The notes below the pieces were generated by a model. That model was not told the origin of the DNA, searched no databases, and saw only the letters and a list, made by a program, of their open reading frames with translations. Position numbers and translations under genes: made by a program. Of a DNA stretch of 64,000 nucleotides, positions 10,120 to 18,782 are shown piece by piece (within the stretch, counting starts at the first letter, position 1; each line of letters opens with the position of its first letter). Source of the stretch: CAVTWH01 sp963738365 (lineage in GTDB: Bacteria > Actinomycetota > Actinomycetes > Mycobacteriales > Micromonosporaceae); contig CAVTWH010000010.1 of the NCBI GenBank assembly GCA_963738365.1, positions 682,001 to 746,000 of the forward strand. The letters are read 5' to 3'.

Positions 10120-10168
10120 TTGTTCGAGTACGATCGAACCCGCGCGGGGACGCTACACCGTTGTTCGA
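10120..10168 (+). promoter_or_regulatory. Candidate autoregulatory operator of the ArsR gene
   Basis: GTTCGA (10122-10127) and TCGAAC (10134-10139) form a dyad with a 6-bp spacer. The octamer TTGTTCGA occurs at 10120 and again at 10161, just before the ArsR start. Dyads like this upstream of ArsR genes commonly bind the product. Confidence 0.45.
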
Positions 10169-10199
10169 TTTCCCGTCGGACCAAGATGAGGTGGATCAC

Positions 10200-10502
10200 A
10201 TGGATGAGCCGGAGCTGGCCGGAGTACCCCTGCTCACCGTGCTCCAGGCGCTCGCCGACGAGCACCGGCTCACCATCGTGCGCCGCCTCACCGACGGCGA
10301 CGAGCACATGTGCGGCAGCTTCCTGCCGCACATCTCCAAGGCCACCCGGTCGCACCACTTCAAGGTGCTGCGCGAAGCCGGCCTGACCCGTACCCGGGTG
10401 GAGGGCACGGCGAAGTACGTCCGGCTGCGCACCGACGAGCTGGAGCACCGCTTCCCGGGGCTGCTCAGCTCCGTGCTGGCCGACGTGGCCGTGCTCCGAT
10501 GA
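10200..10502 (+). CDS. ArsR/SmtB-family transcriptional regulator
   Basis: A 100-residue winged-helix repressor. TVLQALADEHRLTIVRRL is the family's first helices, KATRSHHFKVLREAGLTRTR the helix-turn-helix, and VEGTAKYVRLRTDELEHRFPG the wing and last helix. The single cysteine (MCGSF) and absence of the metal-binding ELCVCDL box suggest it does not sense metal in the classic way. The start is ATG 10200, eight bases after GAGGTGG. Its 3' end overlaps the convergent PrmC-like gene by 38 bp. Confidence 0.9.
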   Translation: MDEPELAGVPLLTVLQALADEHRLTIVRRLTDGDEHMCGSFLPHISKATRSHHFKVLREAGLTRTRVEGTAKYVRLRTDELEHRFPGLLSSVLADVAVLR

Positions 10503-11313
10503 CCACGGTGGCGCCGCGCTCCTCGTCGGCCACCACCGCGCCGGCCAGGCCGGCCACAGCGACAGCGGCCAGCGCCGCGGCGACCTGACCGGCGCCGGTC
10601 TCCACCAGCACCCGGCCGCCGGGAGCGAGCCAGCGCGCCGCTCCGGCAAAGACCCGGCGGGCCAGGTCCAGGCCGTCCCCGCCGCCGTCCAGCGCGGTAC
10701 GCGGCTCGTAGAGCCGGGCCTCCGGGGGGAGCAGCGGCACCGCGTCGCTCGGCACGTAGGGCACGTTGGCCAGCAGCACGTCGACCCGGCCGGCCAGGTC
10801 GGGCGGCAGCGCGTCGAACAGGTCGCCCCGGAACACCCGACCGCCCACCGGGGCCAGGTTGGCCGCCGCGCACTCCACCGCCACCGGGTCCAGGTCGGCC
10901 GCGTACAGCGCGACACCCGGTACCCGGGCCGCCACCGCCAGACCGATCGCGCCGCAGCCGCACGCCAGGTCGACCACCGTGACGCCCGGCCGGCTCCCGA
11001 CGAGTACATCCACGCCGTTTCGCAGGCCGGCCAGGACTTCCATGCCGGCCTGCAGGCCGGCCACCGCCGCCTCCACCAGCAGCACCGTGCGCTGGCGCGG
11101 CACGAACACCCCCGGCGCTACGCCCACCCGCAGCCCGGCGAAGTCGACCCAGCCGACCACGTGCTCCAGCGGCTCGCCGGCCACCCTTCGGGCGGTCATC
11201 GACTCCAGGGCAGCCGCCGACGCCGCGCTGGACAGCAGGGCGTCGGCCTCCTCCTCGGCGAAGACGCAGCCGGCCGCGCGCAGCCGGGCGATCGTCGCGT
11301 CCCGGTCGCTCAG
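10465..11313 (-). CDS. PrmC/HemK-related protein (glutamine-N5) methyltransferase
   Basis: A SAM-dependent methyltransferase of the PrmC-related subfamily. Visible are GEPLEHVVGWVDFAGLRV and VAPGVFVPRQRTVLLVE (typical PrmC lead-in), the SAM motif VVDLACGCGAIGLAVAARVP, the acidic loop ADLDPVAVECAA, and the catalytic motif as ANVPYVPSDAVPLLPPE. The second residue is V where PrmC itself has NPPY. Homologous-looking sequence (ARLRAAGCVFAEEEADALL) continues upstream of the internal ATG 11199 to 11313, where only CTG is available beside the permease stop. The start is therefore unsure. One missing base there would give GTG ACC AGC CTG in frame. Convergent with the ArsR gene. Confidence 0.75.
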   Translation of the reverse strand: MSDRDATIARLRAAGCVFAEEEADALLSSAASAAALESMTARRVAGEPLEHVVGWVDFAGLRVGVAPGVFVPRQRTVLLVEAAVAGLQAGMEVLAGLRNGVDVLVGSRPGVTVVDLACGCGAIGLAVAARVPGVALYAADLDPVAVECAAANLAPVGGRVFRGDLFDALPPDLAGRVDVLLANVPYVPSDAVPLLPPEARLYEPRTALDGGGDGLDLARRVFAGAARWLAPGGRVLVETGAGQVAAALAAVAVAGLAGAVVADEERGATVVIGARPRRPARS

Positions 11314-12176
11314 CTGGTCACGTCCTTGCGGGTGAACCGGCGGAAGCCGAAGCCGATGAAGACCACCGCGTAGACCAGCGCCGACAGGCCGCCCTTGACG
11401 AGGTCGGTGGTCTGCACCGGATCGGAGAGCAGGCCCAGCCAGGCGCCCTGGTAGTGGCTGGGCAGGAAGGCGCGGACCGAGCCCAGCGCGGTGATCTGGT
11501 CCAGGATGTCCGACACGATGATGAGCAGCACCGCGCCGCCCACCGCGCCCAGCGGCGCGTCCGTCGACACCGACAGCAGGAACGCCAACCCGGCCACCAC
11601 CAGCAGGGTCACCGCCAGGTAGCCGACGATCCCGGCCAGCCGCAGCGCCCCGGTACCCGCCGGCAGGTCCCCGGCGATGGTCGAGCGCAGCGGATGCCAG
11701 CCGTAGCGGGCGGTACCCAGCGCCAGCGCCGTCCCGGTGAGCACGACCAGGGCCGCCCCGCTGGAGACCAGGGCCACCAGCAGCTTCACCCCGAGCAGCC
11801 GGGCCCGGGGTACCGGGATGGCCAGCAGGTACCGCAGCGTTCCCCAGCTCGCCTCGCTGGCCACCGTGTCGCCGCAGAACAGCGCCACCACCACGACCAG
11901 CAGGAAGGACGAGGAGACCAGCAGGGTGAAGAGGGCGAAGTTGAGCCCGCCCGAGGTGGCCACCGACACCAGTGAGGCGAACTGGCCGTTGTCCCGGTTG
12001 TTGCCGTCCGGGTTGCCGAACTCGAAGGCGACCAGGATGACCAGCGGCAGTACCACCATGAAGCCCAGCGCCAGCTGGGTCCGCCGCCGCGACAGCTGCC
12101 GCCGCAGCTCGGTACCGAACCCGAAGGTCCGCTGCGCCCGGTACCCCGCCGCCCCACCCGCGACCACGGTCGCCAT
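11310..12176 (-). CDS. ABC transporter permease (ABC-2 type)
   Basis: A 288-residue integral membrane subunit of an exporter. It begins with a cytosolic stretch GTELRRQLSRRRTQLALGF, followed by about six hydrophobic segments, and has the ABC-2 hallmark CGDTVASEASWGTLRYLLAIP after the second. This is the coupling region that contacts the ATPase. The start ATG 12176 shares a base with the stop of the ATPase gene (TGATG), so the two are translationally coupled and should form one transporter. The cargo is unknown. Confidence 0.92.
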   Translation of the reverse strand: MATVVAGGAAGYRAQRTFGFGTELRRQLSRRRTQLALGFMVVLPLVILVAFEFGNPDGNNRDNGQFASLVSVATSGGLNFALFTLLVSSSFLLVVVVALFCGDTVASEASWGTLRYLLAIPVPRARLLGVKLLVALVSSGAALVVLTGTALALGTARYGWHPLRSTIAGDLPAGTGALRLAGIVGYLAVTLLVVAGLAFLLSVSTDAPLGAVGGAVLLIIVSDILDQITALGSVRAFLPSHYQGAWLGLLSDPVQTTDLVKGGLSALVYAVVFIGFGFRRFTRKDVTS

Positions 12177-14917
12177 CACCGCTCCCCGCTCGCCCTGGTG
12201 TCCCCGCCGACCAGCGACAGGAACGCGTCCTCCAGGCGGCGCCGGGGCGCCACCCGGTCCACCCCGACGCCGGCGTTGACCAGCGCCGCCACCGCTGCCG
12301 CGCGCCCGGTGCCGTCCAGGTCGACGACCAGGCCCCGGCCGCCGTCGCCGTCGGCCACCGTGCGTACCCCCGGGATGGCCGCCAGCACCGAGCGGGCCGC
12401 CGCCACGTCGGAGACGTCGAACTGCACGGTCGGCGAGTCGCCCACGATGTCGTCCACCGGGCCGGCGGCGACCACCTCGCCCTTGTGCACGACCACCACG
12501 TGGGTACAGGTCTGCTCGACCTCGGCCAGCAGGTGGGAGGAGACCAGCACCGCCCGGCCCCCGGTGGCGTACCGGCGCAGCACCTCGCGCATCTCGGCGA
12601 TCTGCGGCGGGTCCAGCCCGTCCGTCGGCTCGTCCAGCACCAGCAGCTCGGGCAGGCCCAGCATGGCCTGCGCGATGGCCAGCCGCTGCTTCATGCCGTG
12701 GCTGTAGGTCTTCACCCGGCGGTCGATCGCCCCGCCCAGGCCGGCGATCTCCACCGCGTCGTCGAACCGGGCGTCCGCCCAGGGGCGGCCGGTGGCCTGC
12801 CAGAACAGCCGCAGGTTCGCCGCGCCCGACAGGTGTGGCAGGAAGCCGGGCCCCTCGACCAGGGCGCCGAGCCGGGAGAGCACCGCCGAGCCGGGGGTGA
12901 GTGGATGCCCGAAGACCAGGATCTCGCCGGCCTCCGGCTGGGTCAGCCCCATCAGCGCCCGCAGGCTGGTGGTCTTCCCGGCGCCGTTCGGGCCGAGCAG
13001 GCCGACCACCTGGCCCCGGTGCACCTCGAAGCTGATGTCCGCCACCGCCACGAAGTCGCCGTACACCTTGCGCAGGCCGCGGACCACCAGCGGAGTGTCG
13101 GCGGAGTCTGGGTGGACGGCGCGTACCGCGCGGCGGGCCCGGCGCCGGCCGAGCAGGACGGCGGCGAGGACGCCGAGGGCGACCAGCGCCACGGCGGCGG
13201 CCAGGGCGTAGCGCCAGACCACGTCCGGCGAGGCGATCGGCTCGCCGTGCACCTGGCGGCAGGGTGACCGTGCCGTCCACCGCGACGGTGTAGACGGTGG
13301 GCGCGGTCGGGGTGGCGTACGCCTGGTCGGAGCTGGCGACCGTGACGGCGACGCGGTGCCCCGCCTGGAACTCGTGCACGATCGCCGGCAGCGTCACGGT
13401 CACCGGCCGGGCCGCGTCGAGGCTGGTCGGCAGGCCGGTCAGGCGCAGCGGCGCGACCAGGCCGTTCGGCAGCGTGGCCGTACCGGCAGGGTCGAGGTCG
13501 TAGAGCTTGACGAAGAGCACCGCCTCGCCGGTCGGGGAGGCGGCCAGCAGGCGCACCGTCGGGGCGCCGACCACGTCCACGGTGGCCGGCAGCGGCGCCG
13601 ACTCGAAGTCCGCGTGCTGGCCGGGGATCTCCCGGCCGACCGGGGCGCCGGGCAGGCCGGCCGGCAGGCCGGGCAGGCTGGACAGCGCCGCCGGGGTACC
13701 GCCCGGCGGGTTCGCCACCGGCTGCGGCGGGCCGGCCACGGTCACCGTGCTGGTGGCGTTGCCGGCCACCCCGGGGTAGTCGTCCACCGACCAGCTCAGG
13801 GCCACGAAGCCGTCGGTGTTGGCGTCGATGCCGGAGATCCGCGAGTAGGTGAAGCTGTCCGACGGCGCCTTGCCAGCCCCGCGCAGGTAGTGGTCGAGCC
13901 ACTGGGCCTCCAGGAAGCGCAGCCGGTCCTGGTCGTTGGCGGTACCTTCGCCGCCGTCGTGCCCGCCGGTGAACCAGGCCACCCGGACCGGGGTGCCGTT
14001 GGCCGCGATGCCCCTGGCGTTGGCGTCCGCCTCGGCCAGCGGGAACAGCGAATCCGCCTCGCCCTGGATGAGCAGCGTGGGCGCGCGCATCCGGTCCAGC
14101 ACGGTCGACGGGGTGGAGCGGTGCAGCAGGTCCACCGCCGCCTGGTCGCCCCGCCCGGTGGCCGCGATCGACTGGTACGCCCGGCAGACGTCCGGCGCGA
14201 AGCGCCCACAGGTGGGGTCGGCTGCGCCGCCCGCCGACTCACCGAAGAAGGTGCCGGCCCAGCCCTTCTTGAACACGCCGTCCACCGGCTGGCCGCCGTC
14301 GGCGCTGGGCAGGAAGTCGCGGGCCAGGTCGTTCCAGGTGATCTGCGGGACGATCGCGTCGACCCGCTGGTCGTAGCCGGCGAGCAGGAGCGCCAGGCCG
14401 CCGCCGTAGGAGCCGCCGAGCGCGGCCACCCGGGGGTCACCGGGGGCGTCGGTACGCACCTCCGGGCGGGCGGCCAGCCAGTCCAGCAGGCGCTGGGCGT
14501 CGCTTGACCTCCCAGTCGGGGCTGTCCAGGTGGATCTGGCCGCCGCTGGCGCCGAACCCCTCGGCGGTCCAGGTGAGCACCGCGTACCCCAGGTCGGCCA
14601 GGTCCCGGGCGTCGGATTCGACGCTGAGCTTCGTACCCCCGAAGCCGTGGGCGAGCAGCACGGCCGGCACCCGGTGGCCGGCGTCGGCCGAGCGCGGCCG
14701 GTAGTAGCGGGTGTCCAGGGTGACCGGGGTGTGCCCGTCCGGGCCGGTCTGCACGGTGAGCATCGCGTCGCTGGTCAGGTAGCCCGGGCCGGTCCGGCCA
14801 GGCGGCCCAGCCGACCAGGGCGGCCAGCAGGGCCAGCACGACCGCGCCGCCGACCAGCCGGCGGCGGGTCAACCGGGGTACCGCGCGGCGCAGCCGCCGA
14901 CCGAGCGCAGAGGGCAT
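12176..14917 (-). pseudogene. S15-type hydrolase fused to ABC-transporter ATPase, with frameshifts
   Basis: About 913 codons in one unit. The N-terminus MPSALGRRLRRAVPRLTRRR leads into one membrane segment (VVLALLAALVGWAAWP). Then comes an acyl-esterase/X-Pro-peptidase (S15) hydrolase, predicted extracytoplasmic, with LLAHGFGGTKLSV, the nucleophile elbow GGSYGGG, and GHDGG carrying the likely catalytic His. A second membrane helix (RYALAAAVALVALGVLAAVLLG) returns the chain to the cytosol. There it ends in an ABC ATPase: Walker A GPNGAGKTT, signature YSHGMKQRL, Walker B LLVLDEPTDGLD and switch SSHLL. Three indels occur; the one near 13258 is a single extra C, after which VDGTVTLPQVHGEPIA reads through the junction. 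The next gene is the permease. Confidence 0.8.
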
Positions 14918-14968
14918 GCCGCACACGCTACGTCGGCCGACCGCCGCCCGACGCGCCCTACTCACCTC

Positions 14969-15071
14969 CGGCTCAGGAAGCCGGCGCGCCCGGTCCACCT
15001 GCCGGCTCAGGAAGCCGACCCTCCGGTTCAGGAAGCCGGCGCGCCCCGCCCACGCGCGGCTCAGGAAGCTG
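14969..15071. repeat. Four short hairpin repeats in a divergent promoter region
   Basis: The unit GGCTCAGGAAGCCG occurs at 14970, 15004, 15025 (one mismatch) and 15058 (decayed end). Copies one and three extend to CCGGCTCAGGAAGCCGG-like dyads with a 6-bp stem around CAGGA. They fill the gap between the divergent hydrolase-ABC and AAA+ genes. Confidence 0.8.
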
Positions 15072-15102
15072 CGACGAGCGGGGTGTCGATAGGCTGCCCG
15101 AC

Positions 15103-17298
15103 GTGACCCAGCCGTCCCTGACCCTGACCGCGAGCCTGCGCCCGGCCGCGCTGGACGCCCGGCGCGGCATCGTCCGGCTGCACCCGGAGGTGCTCACCGC
15201 ACTCGGCCTGCGCCCCGGCGACCCGGTGCGGCTGACCGGTCGGCGGACCACGGCCGGGGATCGCGGCGCTCGCCGAGCCGGGCGCCAGCCGGGCGCTGCT
15301 CTACGCCGACGACCTGCTGCTGGGCAACCTCGGGCTGCGCGACGGCGGCCAGGTGACGGTGGCCGCCGGCGCCGGTGCTGGCCGCCAGCCGGGTCACCCT
15401 GGCCGGCGCCGGCCGAGATCGTCGGCCTGGTCAGCCCGGAGATGCTGCGGCTGGCGCTGCTCGGCAAGGTGGTCAGCCGGGCGACAACGTCTCGCTGCTG
15501 CCGCAGGACGTGCTGCCGGCCGGCGCGACCCGCCCGCTGATGGAGGCGGCCCGGCGCAGCCTGCCAACACCGTGGGGTACGCCTGGACCACGCGCGCTGC
15601 TCACCGTCACCGCCGCCGAGCCGGAGCAGGCCGCCCTGGTCACCATGGACACCGTGGTCGGCTGGCGGGACGGCGCACGCCACGCACGCCCCCGGCGAGC
15701 CGTCCAGCCCGGCCGTCGAGCCGGCCGCACCGGCCGTCGACGACCTGCCCGGGCTGCGCAGCCAGGCGCAGGAGCTGACCGAGCTGCTCGACCTGGGCTT
15801 CCACCACGGCGAGGTACTGGGCCGGCTGGGCACCAGCGTACCCTCGGCGTGCTGGTCACCGGCCCGGCCGGCTCCGGCAAGTCCACGCTGGTACGCGCGG
15901 TCGCCGGCCCAGGTCGGCGCCCAGGTGGTGACGCTCTGGGCGCCCGAGGTCGCCGCGCTGGTCGCCAACGACGCCGCCGCGCGTCTGCGCCGGGCGCGTG
16001 GCCGCCACGGACCGGCCGACCGTGGTGATCGTGGCCGACGTGGAGGCGCTGGCGCCCCGGGACGCCACCGGCGACCCGAAAGCGGTCACCTTCCAGCGGC
16101 TGCTCCGGGACGCCCTGCACGCCCGGGTGGCGGTGGTCTGCACCACCAGCCGGCCCGAGTCGGTCGACCCGGCGCTGCGCTCGCCCGGGCTGCTCGACCA
16201 CGAGCTGGCGGTACCGCTGCCGGACGCCGGGCTGCGCCGGGAGCAGCTGGGGGTGCTCACCCGCCGGATGCCACTGGCGGCGGACGTGCGCCTGGACGAG
16301 GTGGCCGCGCGTACCCCCGGGTTCGTCGCCGCCGACCTGGCCGCGCTGGTCCGCGAGGCCGGGGTACGGGCCGCGCTGCGGCAGAAGGACACGCGCCGGC
16401 CGCCCCCGAGGTGTCCGGCGCCGACTTCGCGGCGGCGCTGGAAGTGGTGCGGCCCACCGCGATGGGCGAGCTCCACAGTGGACATCGCCGCCGTCACCCT
16501 GGACGACGTCGGCGACATGGTGGAGGTGAAGGAGGTGCTCACCGAGTCGGTGCTGTGGCCGCTGACCTACCCGGACACGTTCGCCCGGCTCGGCGTGCAG
16601 CCGCCGCGCGGCGTGCTGCTCTACGGGCCGCCCGGCTGCGGCAAGACCTTCCTGGTCAAGGCGATCGCCGGGACCGGGCAGGCGAACGTGCTCTCGGTCA
16701 AGGGCGCCGAGCTGCTGTCGCAAATGGGTCGGCGAGAGCGAACGGGCGGTCCGCGAACTGTTCCGCCGGGCCCGGGAGGCCGCGCCGACGCTGGTCTTCC
16801 TGGACGAGGTGGACGCGCTCGCGCCGATCCGGGGGCAGGCCACCGACGGGGGTACCACCGACCGGGTGGTGGCCGCGCTGCTGACCGAGCTGGACGGGGT
16901 GGAGTCGCTGCGCAACGTCGTGGTGATCGGCGCCACCAACCGGCCCGACCTGGTCGACCCGGCGCTGCTGCGCCCCGGGCGGCTGGAGCGGCTGGTGTAC
17001 GTACCGCCGCCGGACGCGGCGGCCCGCGCCGAGATCCTGCGCGCCGCCGCCCGGACGGTCCCGCTGGCCGCCGACGTCGACCTGACCGCGGCTCGCCGCC
17101 GACCTGGACGGCTTCTCGGCCGCCGACTGCGCGGCGCTGATCCGGGAGGCGGCGCTGGCCGCGATGCGCGAGTCGCTGGACGCCGCGACGGTCACCGCCG
17201 CCCACGTGGCCACGGCGCGGGAGCGCATCCGCCCGTCCCTGGACCCGGCGCAGGTCGCCGCCCTGGAGTCCTACGCGGCCCGGCGCGCCCTGTCCTGA
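15103..17298 (+). pseudogene. CDC48/VCP-like AAA+ ATPase, frameshifted
   Basis: About 732 codons. It has an N-terminal double-psi-barrel-like domain (MTQPSLTLTASLRPAALDAR, LRPGDPVRLTG) and two AAA+ modules. The first, degenerate module has Walker A VTGPAGSGKSTLV and VVIVADVEALAPRD. The second has Walker A YGPPGCGKTFLVKAIAG, Walker B TLVFLDEVDALAPIRG, sensor IGATNRPDLVDPALLRPGRL and arginine finger. The family unfolds or segregates proteins using ATP. At least eight indels break the frame. GTG 15103 is the first start that gives the conserved N-terminus. Stop TGA 17298 after SYAARRALS. Family sure, client unknown. Confidence 0.8.
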
Positions 17299-17574
17299 CC
17301 GCCCCAGCTGCCCCAGCAGCATCGGAGCCGGACATGGACAACCCCCGGGGTTCCGCGCCGGTCGAGGGACCTGGCGCGGACCGGCTGGACTACTGCCGGG
17401 CCCCGGGGGTCGGGAAGCTACCTGGTTTTCGCCGTGCCACTGTCCGTGTGGTCGCGTGAACACGAAGGCCAGGAAGGACAGCGGCTAGCTGGTAGCCACC
17501 TCACGAGTCCAGTGCTTACACAAAGTCGGACCACCTCCCTTCACGTGTACCGCCAAGGTTAGTAAGCGCTCCCG
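17299..17574. other. Gene-poor gap after the AAA+ gene
   Basis: No convincing protein gene on the plus strand. The minus strand holds the structured-RNA candidate listed separately. The left part (17299-17430) is GC-rich with short CCCCGGGG palindromes and nothing further recognisable. Confidence 0.4.
17437..17539 (-). ncRNA. Candidate leader or small RNA with mini-ORF
   Basis: On the minus strand an extended Shine-Dalgarno GGGAGGTGG (17539-17531) is followed by a 12-codon frame from TTG 17523 (LCKHWTREVATS) ending in TAG at 17485. A 9-bp stem comes next (CCGCTGTCC 17484-17476 with GGACAGTGG 17445-17437), enclosing CGTGTTCACG. The order of signal, mini-ORF and hairpin resembles a leader-peptide arrangement, but no gene follows on this strand. 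Assignment is speculative. Confidence 0.3.
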
Positions 17575-17600
17575 GCCGGCGACAAGCCTTTTTCGCCGGC
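17575..17600 (-). terminator. Stem-loop terminator after prs
   Basis: GCCGGCGA (17575-17582) pairs with TCGCCGGC (17593-17600) around a 10-nt loop, 24 nt after the prs stop. On the minus strand the loop begins with AAAA. Confidence 0.55.
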
Positions 17601-17623
17601 AGCGGACCCGCCCGGCGAACGCG

Positions 17624-18587
17624 TCAGGAGGAGCCCACGGCGGCGTGGTCGAACAGGGCGCTCACCGACTCGCCGTTGTGGATCCGGCGCATCGCCTCGG
17701 CCAGCGCGGGGGCGATGGAGAGCACGGTGAGGCTCGGGGATGCGCTTGTGCGCCGGGATGGGCACGGTGTTCGTGCAGACGATCTCCGCGACGTCCGGCT
17801 GCCGGCCCAGCCGGTCCAGCGCGGCGCCGGAGAACAGCCCGTGCGTACAGGCGATCCGGATCGACGCCGACGCCCCGCTCGCGGAGGCGTTCCAGCAGCT
17901 CCAGCACGGTGGAGCCGGCGGCGATCTCGTCGTCCAGGACGATCACGTCGCGCCCCTCCACCTCGCCGATCACCGCGCTGATGAGACACCTTGTCGTCGC
18001 TGAAACGCTGCTTCGCCCCGGCGGCCACACCCACCCCGAGCAGCCGGGCGAACGCCGCGGCGCTCTTGGCGTTGCCCAGGTCCGGGGAGACCACCACGGT
18101 GTTGCTCAGGTCGTACCCGCGGAAGTGGGCGGCCAGCTCGCGAGAGCGCGTGCAGGTGGTCCACCGGGACGCTGAAGAAGCCGTGCACCTGCGGCGAGTG
18201 CAGGGTCATCGCCAGTACCCGGTTGGCGCCGGCGGCGACCAGCAGGTCGGCGACGAGGCGGCCGCCGATCGAGATGCGCGGCGCGTCCTTCTTGTCGGAA
18301 CGGGCGTAGGCGTAGTGCGGCATCACCACGGTGGTACGCGCGGCCGACGCGCCCTTCGCGGCGTCCAGCATGAGCAGCAGCTCCACCAGGTGCTCCTGCA
18401 CCGGGGGGACCAGCGGCTGGATCAGGAAGACGTCCCGTTCCCGGCAGTTGGCCTGCAGCTGCACCTCCAGGCAGTCGTTGGCGAAGCGCTGGATCCGGGT
18501 GGGCGAGAGCTGCTCGCCGAGGTGTGCGCAGATCTCGGCGGCCAGCTGCGGGTGGGCGCTGCCGCTGAAGACTGCGATGTCGCGCAC
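17624..18587 (-). pseudogene. prs: Ribose-phosphate pyrophosphokinase, frameshifted
   Basis: Makes PRPP from ribose 5-phosphate and ATP for nucleotide, His and Trp synthesis. About 321 codons, the usual size. It starts VRDIAVFSGSAHPQLAAEIC. The N-domain shows FANDCLEVQLQ, LLLMLDAAKGASAARTTVV and MPHYAYARSDKKDAPRISIG (the ATP loop). The PRPP loop VIVLDDEIAAGSTVLELLERL is readable after shifts, and the end is RRIHNGESVSALFDH. Four indels break it; near 17985 one extra T separates DDKVS from ISAVIGEVEGRD. GTG 18587 follows AGGGGA. Since PRPP synthase is normally essential, either the breaks are errors or a second copy exists elsewhere. Confidence 0.85.
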
Positions 18588-18782
18588 GAGGTGTCCCCTT
18601 GCCTGGTGGTACGGCGGACAACGGATGGGGGGCGCGGTGGTGACGCCACTTCGCGTACGCACACTGCGCGGTCGGTGGGGCGCGGACGAGGTGTTCGCCC
18701 CCAGGCTACGGCTCACCCCCCGGCCAGGTCACCAGGGCGCGGGACTGTTACGCAGCAGCGCGCCGGCCCTACGATCCGTTGC

